Assembly (NCBI GenBank): GCA_002841945.1
Contig: PHBI01000053.1
Span: 1 to 36,660 of the forward strand
Length of the DNA stretch: 36,660 nt
DNA from: Deltaproteobacteria bacterium HGW-Deltaproteobacteria-14
GTDB lineage: Bacteria; Myxococcota_A; UBA9042; PHBI01
Direction of reading: 5' to 3'
The notes beneath the pieces were generated by a model that had not been told where the DNA came from, searched no databases, and saw nothing but the letters and a program-made list of their open reading frames with translations. Both the position numbers and the translations under genes were made by a program. Within the stretch, counting starts at the first letter, position 1. Each line of letters starts with the position of its first letter. Shown in pieces: positions 1 through 8,935 of this stretch.

Positions 1-3000
1 GGGCTCTTCGCCTTGTTGGCCGCGGGCGAGGCGTCGACCGCCTCGAGGTAGTACTGGACCCCGGGGCTCGCGACGGCCAACGCCGGGATGGCCCCGCTCC
101 AGGTGTCGCCGCTGCCGTGGGTGAGCGCGGCGGAGAGCCAGCTCGCTTCACCCTGGGTGCGGAAGTAGAGGCTCACCGAGGCGACGCCGGACGCGTCGGT
201 CGCGGTCGCGGTGACGCTCACCGAGGCGCCCGCCGTCTGGGTCGCGGTGACGGCGGTGTGGACCAGCGTCGGCGCGGTGGTGTCGGTGGGCGCCGCGGTC
301 ACGCTGAAGCTGTGGTAGGTCGTCGGCGCGGTGGCCGGGCTCATCGCCGCGTTGGCCGACGACGAGGCGTCGACGGCCTCGAGGTAGTACTGGACCCCGG
401 GGCTGACGACCGCGAGCGCCGGGATCGAGCCCGTCCAGCTGTTGTTCGTCCCCGCGCTGAGCGAGGCGACGAGCCAGCTCGTGTCCCCCTGAGCCCGGAA
501 GTGGACGCGCACGGCGCCGACGCCGGACGCGTCGGTCACGGTGGCGGTGAGGGCGACGGCCTGGCTCGCCGTGTGGCTGCCGCTGACCGGGGTGTGGACG
601 ATGACCGGCGGCGTGGTGTCGGTCGGGACCGAGCCGACGGTGAAGCTGTGGACCGTGGTCGGCGCGCCGGCGGGGCTCGTCGCGACGTTCGCCGCCGGAG
701 CCTGGTCGGTCGCGGCGAGGTAGTAGTCCACCCCGGGGGACTGGACGGCGGCGCCGGGGATGACGCCGGTCCAGGCGCCGGCCGCGCCCGGGTTCAGCGT
801 GACGGCGATGTACGCGCCCGTGGTCCCCTTCTTGCGGTAGTGGAGCGAGGCGGACGCGACGCCCGAGGCGTCGGTCACGATCGCCTCGATGGCGACCGGG
901 GTGCCCGGGGTGGCGCCGTCGGCGATGGGCTCGTGGGCGATGGTCGGGCCGGTGGTGTCGGGGACGATCACCGCCACGCTGTAGAGGCCCGTGGGCGCGG
1001 TCGTCGGCAGCTTCGCCGTGTTGCCGGGGGTGTCGGTCGCGTCGAACCAGTACTCGACGCCCGGGGCCGCGACGGCCGCGATGGTGGCCGACCAGGTGCC
1101 ACCGGCGCCGGTCATGGCGACCTCGGTGAAGGTCGAGGTGCCGGCGGTGCGCCAGTGGAGGCGGACCGAGGCGACGCCGCTCGGGTCGCTGGCGGTGACG
1201 GTGAGCGGGAGGCTCGTCGCAGCGTTCACCGGTCCGGCGGGCGCGGTGTGGGCGAGCGTCGGGCCGGCGCCGTCGACGGCGGCGACGGTGAAGGTCGCCG
1301 GGGTGCCGGGCGCCGTCGCCGGGCCGTAGCCGGTGTTGGCGGCGGCGTCGGAGGCGGCGACGTAGTAGGTGACGCCGGGCGTGGCGACGGTGCCGGCGGG
1401 GATGGTCGCGGTGAAGGTGTTGTTGGCACCGGCGGTCATCGCCGCGCTGGCGTAGGAGCTCGCGCCCGTCTTCTTGTAGTAGAGGGTGGCCGCGGTGACC
1501 GCGGTGTCATCGACGACGGTCGCGGTGACCGGGACGGCGACGCCGGCCGGCTGCCCGTTCGGGACGGCGCTCAGGGTGACGGTCGGCGCGACGGTGTCGG
1601 GGTAGACGACCGCGACGAGGTGCGGGTTGCCGGCGGTCCCGGCGGAGGAGGCGTTGCCCGCGGCGTCGCTGGCGGCGAGGTAGTAGCGCAGGGTGACGGC
1701 GCCCCCGGGGATGCTGCCGGCGGCGACGGTCGCGCTCCAGGTGGTGCCGGCGCCGTGGGTCATCGGGACGCTGACGAGGCTCGCGCTGTCGGCGCCCCAG
1801 TAGAGGATCACCGAGGCCACGCCGACGTCGTCGGTGACGTTGGCGGTCACGACGAGGGCGGCGCCGGCGGCGACGCTGGTCACCGGCGTGTGGGTGATGA
1901 CCGGGGCGGCGGTGTCGGGAACGACGACGTTGAAGACGTAGGGGCCGGTGGCGCCGGCGGCCGGCGCGGTGCGGGTGTTGGCCGCGGTCGCGCCGTCGGT
2001 GGCCGTGACGAAGTACTCGACCCCGGGGGCGAGGATGGCCGCGCCCGGGATGGTCCCGGTCCAGGTCTGGGCGCCGTCGCCGGTCAGGGTGAGGGTGCTC
2101 CAGCCGGTCGCGCCGACCTTGCGGTAGGAGACGACGACGCTGGCGACGCCGCTGTCGTCGAAGACGATGACGCTCAGCGCCACGCTCTCGCCGGCGTTCA
2201 CCGGGCCGGTGACCGGGTCGTGGACGATGGTCGGCGGGGTGACGTCGGCGGCGCCCTGCACGGTGAAGGTGTAGGGCCCCGACGCGCCGGCGGTGGGGAG
2301 GTTGCCGCTGTTGCCGGCGCCGTCGATGGCGCGCAGGTAGTACTCGACCGACGGCGGCCCGACGGCGAAGCTCGGGACCGAGCCGGTGAACGTGTCGCCG
2401 CCGGTGGCGCTCAGGACGACCTCCTGAAACGACGGGAAGCCGGTCGGGCGGTAGTAGAGGCGCGCGCTCGAGACCCCGGACGGGTCGGTGATGGTCGCGC
2501 TGATCGGGACCGAGATCCCCTGGGGCTGGCCGTTCGCGATCGGGGTGTGGGTGATGGTCGGCGGCTGGTTGTCGACCGCCTTGACGGTGAAGTGGTGGAC
2601 GGTCGCCGGGGCGTCCGCCGGGGAGGCGGCGGTGTTGCCGGCGGCGTCGGCGGCGACGAGGTAGTAGTCGACGCCGGCGGTGGTGACGGCGGTCGCGGGG
2701 ACGGCGCCGTTCCAGGAGGTGCCGCCGCCGGGGGTGAGCGGCAGGGTGCTAAACGCCGTGTCGCCGGTCACGCGGTAGTAGAGGGTGACGCTCGAGACGC
2801 CCTTGTTGTCGGCGGCGCTGGCGCTGAGCGCCACGGCGGCGCCGGCGGGGCGGTCATCGGCCACCGGCGTGTGGGCGATGATCGGCGGGGTGGTGTCGCC
2901 GGAGCCGACCGCGAAGCTCCACAGCGTCGTCGGCGCGCCCGTTGGGGTGTTGCCGGTGTTGGGGATCGGCGAGGTGTCGGTGGCCTCGATGTAGTACTGC

Positions 3001-3560
3001 ACGCCGGGGCTCGCGACGATGAAGGCCGGGATCAGCGCCGTCCAGGTGTTGCCGGTGATCTTGGCCATCGGGGCGGCGCCGAAGGAGGTCCCGCCGAGGG
3101 GGCGGAAGTAGAGGTTGGCGCCCGCGACGCCGGTCGCGTCGGTGATGGTCGCGGTGACCGTGACCGCGGCGCCGGGGGGCTGGCCGTCGGTGATCGGGAT
3201 GTGGGTGACGACCGGCGGATCGGGGTCGCCGACGACGAGGAAGTCGAAGATGGCCGCGTCCGGGGCGCCGACGGGGGCGGTGGACGAGTTCGGCTCGCTG
3301 GCGCCATCGGTGGCGATGAACCAGTACTGGACGCCCGCCGCGGTCACGTCCACGGCGGGGATGACCGCCTGGTAGATGTTCGAGGTCCCGACCTTGGCGA
3401 GGCTGACGAACTTCGGGACGATGGCGCCGATGGGCCGGTAGAGCAGCGTGACGCTGGCGACGCCCGAGGGGTCGCGGACGTCGGCCTGCACCGTAACGGC
3501 GACGTTGATCGGCTGGCCGTTGGCGATCTCGGTGTGCTGGATGAGGGGGCCGACGGTGTC
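1..3560 (-). repeat. Tandem array of eleven ~327-bp Ig-like units
   Basis: The codons for the Q/E-Y-Y or Q-Y-W signature recur near positions 49, 386, 718, 1045, 1361, 1678, 2008, 2335, 2658, 2988 and 3318, a spacing of 316-337 bases. The linkers, often containing D-T-T or D-T-x, recur at the same period. All units are in one reading frame of the giant protein. Units near the left edge look most alike, which suggests recent duplication at that end. Confidence 0.85.
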
Positions 3561-6500
3561 GTTGGTGCCGTAGACGGTGGCCAGCGTGGTGTCGCTGTGG
3601 GTGAGCCCCTCGTTGTCGGTGACGGTGAGGGTCACGGTGTAGAGGCCGGCGCTGAGGTAGTTGTGGCGCGGGCTGGGCAGGTTCGAGATGGGGGTGCCGT
3701 CGCCGAAGTCCCAGGCCCAGGCGACGACGGTGCCGTCGGGGTCGGTCGACAGGGTGCCGTCGAAGAAGACCTCCTCGCCCGGGCCCTCGTCCTGGAAGAC
3801 CGCGGGGCCGGCGTCGGCGATGGGACGGATGTCGACGTTGACCCTGACCAGCGCGTGATCCTCGGCGCCGTCGTCGTCGATGATGGTGAGGTAGGCCCAC
3901 TGGGTGTTGCCGGCGGTCGCGAAGATGTGGGTGACCGACTGGCCGGCGGTGACGGTGTCGTCGCTCATGGTCCAGTAGGCGGACGCGATGGTGCCATCGG
4001 GGTCGTAGGCGGCGGAGCCGTCGAGGGCGAAGGCCTCGCCGATGGGGACGATGATGGAGTCGGTCACGGCGTCGGCCCGGGGCTCCTGGTTGGCGGCGGG
4101 GTCGTGCTCGTAGGCGCCGATGTCGACGTGGCTGCCGATCTTGCGCGGGTTGCCGGCGAGGTCGCGGGAGGGGAGCTGATCGGCGCTGTCGAGGCCCGCG
4201 TTGATGGCCAGGGACTCGGCCCAGAGCTTGCCGTCCCACCAGCGCGGGAAGCCGTCCCAGTCGTCGTCCTCGATGAGGGGGTCGCTGGTGACGTTGCCGG
4301 TGTTGGTCGTGAACGAGCCGGTCGTGCCGCTCACCGACCAGTAGTCGTTGTTCTTGAGGTAGTCGGTCGTGTTGTAGTTGCCGCCGGAGTCGTAGACCGC
4401 CCGGGAGGTGTTGTAGGCGATGACGTTGTTCTGCACGTACATGTACTGCGTGTAGTAGCTGGTCATGACCCATTGCACGCCGGTCGTGTGGTGCACGATC
4501 GTGTTGTTGATGACGTAGACGGTGGACGTCCCGGAGGTCGTGCGCTGGGAGTAGACGCCGGTGGCGTGGTGCGTCACGTAGGACGAGCGCACGCGCGCGT
4601 TCGAGTTGGCCAAGAACACGCCGGTGCCGGTGCCGGGGCCGATGACGCGGGTCGCGAGCACGTCGAGGCCCGGGGTCGCGGTGACCGTGTCGGCGTAGAC
4701 ACCGTAGTTCTGGTGGTAGAGGAACAGCGTGTCGACCACCGACGGTGCGGTCGGGCCGACGGCCCACAGGCCGTAGCTCGGGTACTCGACGTGGACGTTG
4801 TCGATGACCGAGGTGCCGGCGTCGTCGAGGCGCATCCCGTACCAGTCGCCCGGCATCGGGGCGTCCGTCGCGGAGGTCAAGACGATCGGGTCGCCGCCGC
4901 CGTCGAAGACCACGGCCCCGCCATCGAGGACGCGCAGCTCGGCGCGGCTGGTGCTGACGCCGCCGCCCATGCCGTCCGCCTTGGGGACGAACTCGAGGCG
5001 CGCGCCCGGCTCGAAGGTGACGGTGACGCCGTCGGGGACCGTGATGTCGCCGAGGATCGGCCAGGGCGAGCCGGCCTGGGTGAAGGTGAAGTCCTCCCAC
5101 AGCCAGCCCTCGAGGTGCGGGCCGTCGACGTTGTCGTACTCGACGGCGCCGATCAGCCCGCCGCCCTGACCGCGGTGGCGGTTGGGCGAGTGGGTGGTCG
5201 GGGCGAAGTCGCGCGCATCGAGGTCGGCGTAGAGCGGGTTCTCGGCGAAGCAGGTGTTGGTCCCGCTGAACGAGACCCCCGACGTCTGCGACGCGTTGCC
5301 CCACAGGTTCGAGGTCGTGCAGTAGGTCGCGGTCCGGTAGTTGCCGCCGCTCTCGCGCAGCCCGTAGCTGGTGTTGTGGGTCACCGAGCAGTCGACGAGG
5401 TGCATCGACTGCGAGTAGTAGCTGGTCATGACCATCTCGACGCCCGAGCCGGCGTTGTTCGCGATGGTGAGGTGCTCGAGCGCGATCGGGTAGGTGCCGC
5501 TCGTCGTCGCGGCGGCGTAGACACCGGAGCTGGCGTTGTCGTAGACGCGCCCGATCCGCCAGGTGACGACCGCGTTCTGGAAGTAGGCGCCCTTCTCGGC
5601 GCTGTCGTGGATGTCGACGTCGAGCATGTCGAGGTCGGTGGTGCTCTCGGCGTAGATGCCGCGGCGGTTGTAGGCGAGCTCGACCTGCTCGACGTTCGGC
5701 GTGCCGCCGCTGATCCAGACGCCGGCGTCGCTGCAGTCGTGGATGACGCTGCCGGCCACGATGTGGTCGTTGTCCTCGAGGGTCACGCCGCGGATGGCGT
5801 AGCCGAGGTCGACCTGGGAGACGTTGAAGGCCTCGGTGTCGGACACGATGACGATGCCGTACCAGTCGCCGGGGGCCGGGGTGTCGGCGGCGGAGGTGAA
5901 GCGCACGGGCTTGGACAGCGTCCCGTCCGCCTCGAGGGTGCCCTCGACCCGCAGCTCGACGCGGGTCGCGCTCTTGCCGCCCTTCATGGCGTCGACGTTC
6001 TTGACCATGCGCAGCTGCGCGCCGGGGAGGAAGGTCATGGTGACGCCGCGGGTGATGATGACGTCGCCCGCCACCTCGGTGACGGAGTCGGCGGCGAAGG
6101 TCTTGTTCGCGTACCAGAAACCGTGGACGCCGGCCGGGCTCGGGGCGCCGGCGAAGGGGACGGCGCCGATGGTCAAGGTCGGGTTGGTGGGGGCGAGGTA
6201 GCGGGCGGGGGAGCGCTCGGTGGGGGCGTAGTCGTCGTTGTCGGTGTCGGCGAGCAGCGCGGCGTAGTTGAGGTTCTCGGTGTTGACTGAGGGCGAGTTC
6301 GCCCCGGTGCTCATGGCGCCGCTCCAGACGTTCCTCGAGAAGCGGGCGAAGGCGGAGCGGTAGTTGCCGCCCGCGTCGCGCACGACGTAGCCGTTGTCCT
6401 CGAAGATCGACGCCTCGATCGTGAGGCTCTGGTAGTAGTAGCTCGACATCTGGAGCTGGATGGCGTCGACGTTGCCCCAGAAGGTGCAGTGGTCGACGGC

Positions 6501-7193
6501 GATGGTGTAGCTTGAGGAGTTGGTCGCGTAAGCGTAGAGGCCGTCGGCGGTGGTCTTGGCGATGACGAGGTGGTCGAGGGAGACGTCGCAGTTGGTCGCG
6601 CTGACCCCGGTCTGTCCGCCGATGATGCTGCCGCCCGAGATGGTGAGGGCGGCGGTGGTCGCGTAGACGCCGGTGGTGTTGCCCGCCAGCGACCGAAGGG
6701 TCAGGTCGGTGAAGGTCTGGGTGCCGCCCGTGAGGTAGACGCCGCGGGAGCTGTACTCGCTGATCGCGAGGTGCGACAGCGCGTGCGCGCCGGTCGCCGG
6801 CGCGGTCACCGTGAGGCCAGTGCTCGCGTGCAGGATCGAGACGTGATCGAAGGCCGCCCCCGAGCCGCTCGCGAGGAGGATCCCGCCCCACTTCCCCGCG
6901 GCCGGGGTGGCCGCGGCGCTCTTGAAGACGACCGGGCTGCCGGCGCTCGCCGCGACGACGATGCCGCCGTTGACGGTGAGCTTCTTGCCGTCGGCGACGC
7001 GCACCTCGACGCCCGGCTCGATGGTCAACGTCGCGCCGTTCTGGACGGTGACGTCCGACGTGAGGTTGTACGGCGAGCTGGCCGCGGTCCAGGTCGTGTC
7101 GGTGCTGATGGCGCCGAACACGTCCACGGCTGCGGCGGGAGACGCCACGATCGCGACGAGGGCGAGGGCCGAGAGGAAGCGAGCGAAGGGCAT
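1..7193 (-). CDS. Giant secreted beta-helix / PKD / Ig-like repeat protein (C-terminus beyond window)
   Basis: The frame runs uninterrupted from ATG at 7193 to the left edge, about 2,397 residues, with no stop seen. GGAG lies 8 bases before the ATG. Residues 1-22 form a signal peptide (MPFARFLSALALVAIVASPAAA). Residues ~25-1030 are a right-handed parallel beta-helix: three ~330-residue modules, each opening with a V-x-x-G-x-T-x-x-x-x-P-G-A/V segment and ending with a SYY-x-Q / GGNY block. Residues ~1035-1205 hold two PKD-type domains; the second has AWDFGDGT. From ~1205 onward are eleven Ig-like units of ~109 residues marked by D-x-S-G-V and Q-Y-Y-L-E-A. An exported surface or matrix protein is the safe reading; a ligand (carbohydrate or cell contact) is inference. 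The missing C-terminus would show any sorting tag. Long open frames on the opposite strand and in another minus frame are composition shadows. Confidence 0.9.
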   Translation of the reverse strand, partial: MPFARFLSALALVAIVASPAAAVDVFGAISTDTTWTAASSPYNLTSDVTVQNGATLTIEPGVEVRVADGKKLTVNGGIVVAASAGSPVVFKSAAATPAAGKWGGILLASGSGAAFDHVSILHASTGLTVTAPATGAHALSHLAISEYSSRGVYLTGGTQTFTDLTLRSLAGNTTGVYATTAALTISGGSIIGGQTGVSATNCDVSLDHLVIAKTTADGLYAYATNSSSYTIAVDHCTFWGNVDAIQLQMSSYYYQSLTIEASIFEDNGYVVRDAGGNYRSAFARFSRNVWSGAMSTGANSPSVNTENLNYAALLADTDNDDYAPTERSPARYLAPTNPTLTIGAVPFAGAPSPAGVHGFWYANKTFAADSVTEVAGDVIITRGVTMTFLPGAQLRMVKNVDAMKGGKSATRVELRVEGTLEADGTLSKPVRFTSAADTPAPGDWYGIVIVSDTEAFNVSQVDLGYAIRGVTLEDNDHIVAGSVIHDCSDAGVWISGGTPNVEQVELAYNRRGIYAESTTDLDMLDVDIHDSAEKGAYFQNAVVTWRIGRVYDNASSGVYAAATTSGTYPIALEHLTIANNAGSGVEMVMTSYYSQSMHLVDCSVTHNTSYGLRESGGNYRTATYCTTSNLWGNASQTSGVSFSGTNTCFAENPLYADLDARDFAPTTHSPNRHRGQGGGLIGAVEYDNVDGPHLEGWLWEDFTFTQAGSPWPILGDITVPDGVTVTFEPGARLEFVPKADGMGGGVSTSRAELRVLDGGAVVFDGGGDPIVLTSATDAPMPGDWYGMRLDDAGTSVIDNVHVEYPSYGLWAVGPTAPSVVDTLFLYHQNYGVYADTVTATPGLDVLATRVIGPGTGTGVFLANSNARVRSSYVTHHATGVYSQRTTSGTSTVYVINNTIVHHTTGVQWVMTSYYTQYMYVQNNVIAYNTSRAVYDSGGNYNTTDYLKNNDYWSVSGTTGSFTTNTGNVTSDPLIEDDDWDGFPRWWDGKLWAESLAINAGLDSADQLPSRDLAGNPRKIGSHVDIGAYEHDPAANQEPRADAVTDSIIVPIGEAFALDGSAAYDPDGTIASAYWTMSDDTVTAGQSVTHIFATAGNTQWAYLTIIDDDGAEDHALVRVNVDIRPIADAGPAVFQDEGPGEEVFFDGTLSTDPDGTVVAWAWDFGDGTPISNLPSPRHNYLSAGLYTVTLTVTDNEGLTHSDTTLATVYGTNDTVGPLIQHTEIANGQPINVAVTVQADVRDPSGVASVTLLYRPIGAIVPKFVSLAKVGTSNIYQAVIPAVDVTAAGVQYWFIATDGASEPNSSTAPVGAPDAAIFDFLVVGDPDPPVVTHIPITDGQPPGAAVTVTATITDATGVAGANLYFRPLGGTSFGAAPMAKITGNTWTALIPAFIVASPGVQYYIEATDTSPIPNTGNTPTGAPTTLWSFAVGSGDTTPPIIAHTPVADDRPAGAAVALSASAADNKGVSSVTLYYRVTGDTAFSTLPLTPGGGTSWNGAVPATAVTTAGVDYYLVAADAAGNTAASPADAPATVHHFTVKAVDNQPPTITHTPIANGQPQGISVPISATITDPSGVSSARLYYRPTGFPSFQEVVLSATGGDTFTGSVPSFAVGPPSVEYYLRAIDGAGNSGNLPTAGASGPYTFTVQGAADVTPPTIVHDPVTGPVNAGESVALSVIVFDDSGVASVVVSYRKVGATGWSTLTLTGDGAQTWTGTIPGAAILAPGVEYFVTATDGATAANTRTAPAAGATGPYVFNVVVPDTAAPVITHTPVTSVAAGAALVVTANVTDDVGVASVILYWGADSASLVSVPMTHGAGTTWSATVAAGSIPGGAVTLRYYLAASDAAGNASSAGTAGNPHLVAVVYPDTVAPTVTLSAVPNGQPAGVAVPVTATVVDDTAVTAATLYYKKTGASSYASAAMTAGANNTFTATIPAGTVATPGVTYYVAASDAAANTGYGPATAPGTPATFTVAAVDGAGPTLAHTAPAGPVNAATSLPLTVTASDPSGVASVRLHWRTAGTSTFTEVAMTGAGGTWSATIAAVAAPGVEYWFDATDTPGNTAKLPTTAPTGLYSVAVIVPDTTGPTIAHEPIADGATPGTPVAIEAIVTDASGVASASLHYRKKGTTGAYIAVTLNPGAAGAWTGVIPGAAVQSPGVDYYLAATDQAPAANVATSPAGAPTTVHSFTVGSVPTDTTPPVIVHTPVSGSHTASQAVALTATVTDASGVGAVRVHFRAQGDTSWLVASLSAGTNNSWTGSIPALAVVSPGVQYYLEAVDASSSANAAMSPATAPTTYHSFSVTAAPTDTTAPTLVHTAVTATQTAGASVSVTATATDASGVASVSLYFRTQGEASWLSAALTHGSGDTWSGAIPALAVASPGVQYYLEAVDASPAANKAKS
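4100..7130 (-). repeat. Three ~1-kb beta-helix modules in tandem
   Basis: A diagnostic block (M-S/T-S-Y-Y-x-Q, then about 20 residues later S/A-GGNY) is encoded near 6440-6360, 5425-5330 and 4460-4380. Each is followed by an N-x-W segment and then a D-P-L or A-L/Y-A-D-x-D stretch. Each module restarts with a G-D-I/V-x-V-x-x-G-V-T type strand. This is an internal triplication at protein level; the DNA has diverged. Confidence 0.7.
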
Positions 7194-7558
7194 GACGGGT
7201 CTCCGGGGGAAACGGGCAGCATCCGCCGCCGCCCGTTGGACCCCTCATACCGAAACGCGGGGCAAGATCCACACAACTTCTTGGGGGATAGAGCCCGCGT
7301 GAGGTCCGACCGACGCCCGCGCGTCGGCCGCGCCGCCCGGCCCGGTTGACGCGTGTCACCGGCGAGAGCGCCGCGGGGCGTGCTGCATGATCAGCCGCGC
7401 CCCGGCCATGGCCCGCGGTTGGGTGAGGTGGTGGACCGTGGGCTCGATCCGAGCGCGCCGCACCACTCGCCGCGCTATCGACGCCGCCTCCCCAACGACC
7501 GCTTGAAGTCCGCGCCGGTGGTGGGCAGGTTGGGCCTCGCACACAGCGAGGTGCCGCG
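7194..7558. other. Divergent intergenic region, 365 bp, no gene seen
   Basis: This lies between the divergent starts of the giant secreted protein and the aminotransferase, so it should hold promoters for both. I could not pick a convincing -35/-10 pair for either. It contains two perfect hairpins: arms 7211-7217/7231-7237 in the leader of the minus-strand gene, and arms 7310-7316/7321-7327 with a 4-base loop. The stretch 7245-7285 is locally less GC-rich. Confidence 0.6.
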
Positions 7559-8890
7559 ATGTCCGAGGTCTTGTTCGCCCACCCACGAGGGCACGTCTTC
7601 TACCGCTCCATGGGCCACGCGCGGCCCGCCATCTCCCACGGGAGCGGCGTCTACCTCTGGGACAAGCAAGGCAAGCGCTACCTCGACGCCTCGGGCGGGC
7701 CGATCGTCGTCAACGTCGGGCACGGCCGCCGCGAGGTCATCGACGCCATGACGCGGCAGCTCGAGACCGCCGCCTACGTCCACGCGACCATGTTCACCGC
7801 CGACGTGATCGAGCAGTACGCCGAGCGGCTCGCCGCGCTCGTGCCGCTGCCGGCAGCGCGCTTCTTCTTCCTCTCGTCGGGCTCCGAGGTCGTCGAGGCG
7901 GCGCTCAAGCTCGCGCGCCAGATCCAGCTCGCCCGCGGCCACGCCGACCGCACGATCGTGCTCTCGCGCCGCCAGAGCTACCACGGCATGACGCTCGGCG
8001 CGCTGGCCGTCTCGGGCCGCCCCGGGATGCGCGCGCCGTTCCTCGGCATGCTGGTCGACCGCCCCCACGTCTCGCCCCCATACGCCTACCGCGACCCGCG
8101 CACCGGCGCCGAGTACGCGGCCGAGCTCGAGGCCACCATCCTCGCCGCCGGCCCCGAGCGCGTCGCCGCCTTCATCGCCGAGCCCATCAGCGGCGCGAGC
8201 CTCGGCGGCGCCGTCCCCGACGACGCCTACTGGCCCGCGGTCCGCGAGGTCTGCGACCGCCACGGCGTCCTGCTCATCGCCGACGAGGTCCTGGTCGGCC
8301 TCGGCCGCACCGGCCGCATGTGGGCCCTCGAGCACTGGGACGTCGTCCCCGACATCTTCGTGTCGTCCAAGGGCACCGCCGGCGGCTACTTCCCCTTCGG
8401 CTTCGTCGCCGCCAAGGGCGACGACGTCGAGGCCCTGCGCCTCGCCCACGGGGACTTCAACCACGGCGGCACGTTCAGCCACCACGCCGTCGGCGCCGCG
8501 GCCGGGCTCGCCGTCCTCGACATCTTCGAGCGCGAGCGCCTCGTCGAGCGCGCCGCCGCGATGGGGGCGCTCCTCAAAGAGCGGCTCGCCCTGCGCCTCG
8601 GCGATCACCCGCACGTCGGCGACATCCGCGGCCGCGGGCTCTTCCTCGGCCTCGAGCTGGTGGCCGACCGCGACACGTTGGCCCCCTTCGCGCCGGCCCG
8701 CAAGGTCGCGAGCGCCATCCACCACAAGGCCTTCGAAGACGGCCTCATCGTCTACTACTCCCAGGGCTGCGCCGACGGCGTGCAGGGCGACCTCGTGATG
8801 CTCGGGCCGCCCCTCATCATCACCGAGGCCCACGTCGACGAGATGGTCACGGGCCTCGCCAGCGCCATCGAGGCGGTCCTCGGGAGTTGA
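7559..8890 (+). CDS. Class III PLP-dependent aminotransferase
   Basis: 443 residues, the usual length of class III (omega/ornithine-type) aminotransferases. These move an amino group between an omega-amine or amino acid and a keto acid using pyridoxal phosphate. Seen: the phosphate-binding SSGSE at 106-110, the YHG motif at 141-143 that stacks on the cofactor ring, the D242 pyridine-nitrogen contact in IADEV followed by GLGRTG, and the Schiff-base lysine K271 in SSKG. The fold begins with the usual V-Y-L-W-D-x-x-G-K-R-Y-L-D segment. ATG at 7559 follows GAGGTG at 7548-7553, deciding the start. It stands alone and converges on the transglycosylase gene, so neighbours do not reveal the substrate. 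Related subclasses (beta-alanine:pyruvate, ornithine, GABA) cannot be told apart by eye. Confidence 0.9.
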   Translation: MSEVLFAHPRGHVFYRSMGHARPAISHGSGVYLWDKQGKRYLDASGGPIVVNVGHGRREVIDAMTRQLETAAYVHATMFTADVIEQYAERLAALVPLPAARFFFLSSGSEVVEAALKLARQIQLARGHADRTIVLSRRQSYHGMTLGALAVSGRPGMRAPFLGMLVDRPHVSPPYAYRDPRTGAEYAAELEATILAAGPERVAAFIAEPISGASLGGAVPDDAYWPAVREVCDRHGVLLIADEVLVGLGRTGRMWALEHWDVVPDIFVSSKGTAGGYFPFGFVAAKGDDVEALRLAHGDFNHGGTFSHHAVGAAAGLAVLDIFERERLVERAAAMGALLKERLALRLGDHPHVGDIRGRGLFLGLELVADRDTLAPFAPARKVASAIHHKAFEDGLIVYYSQGCADGVQGDLVMLGPPLIITEAHVDEMVTGLASAIEAVLGS

Positions 8891-8935
8891 TCCGCGCGTG
8901 CCCGTAGCGCATACGAGCGGCCGCCCTGGCGTTGC

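Noticed and set aside
1..3560. CRISPR-like array, because of regular repeat spacing
   Set aside because: The period is ~327 bp, units diverge, and every unit is in frame and encodes an Ig-like domain; this is protein repetition, not repeats with spacers.
117..6290. 2,057-codon open frame on the plus strand
   Set aside because: It is the antisense shadow of the giant secreted protein. The translation is a monotonous Gly/Arg/Val/Asp mixture with no domain, signal peptide or ribosome site, while the opposite strand has clear repeats and a signal peptide. High G/C at third positions removes stops from such frames.
2854..7542. 1,562-codon open frame on the minus strand
   Set aside because: Same strand as the giant gene but another frame; the product is mostly Arg/His/Gly/Pro, typical of an off-frame reading.
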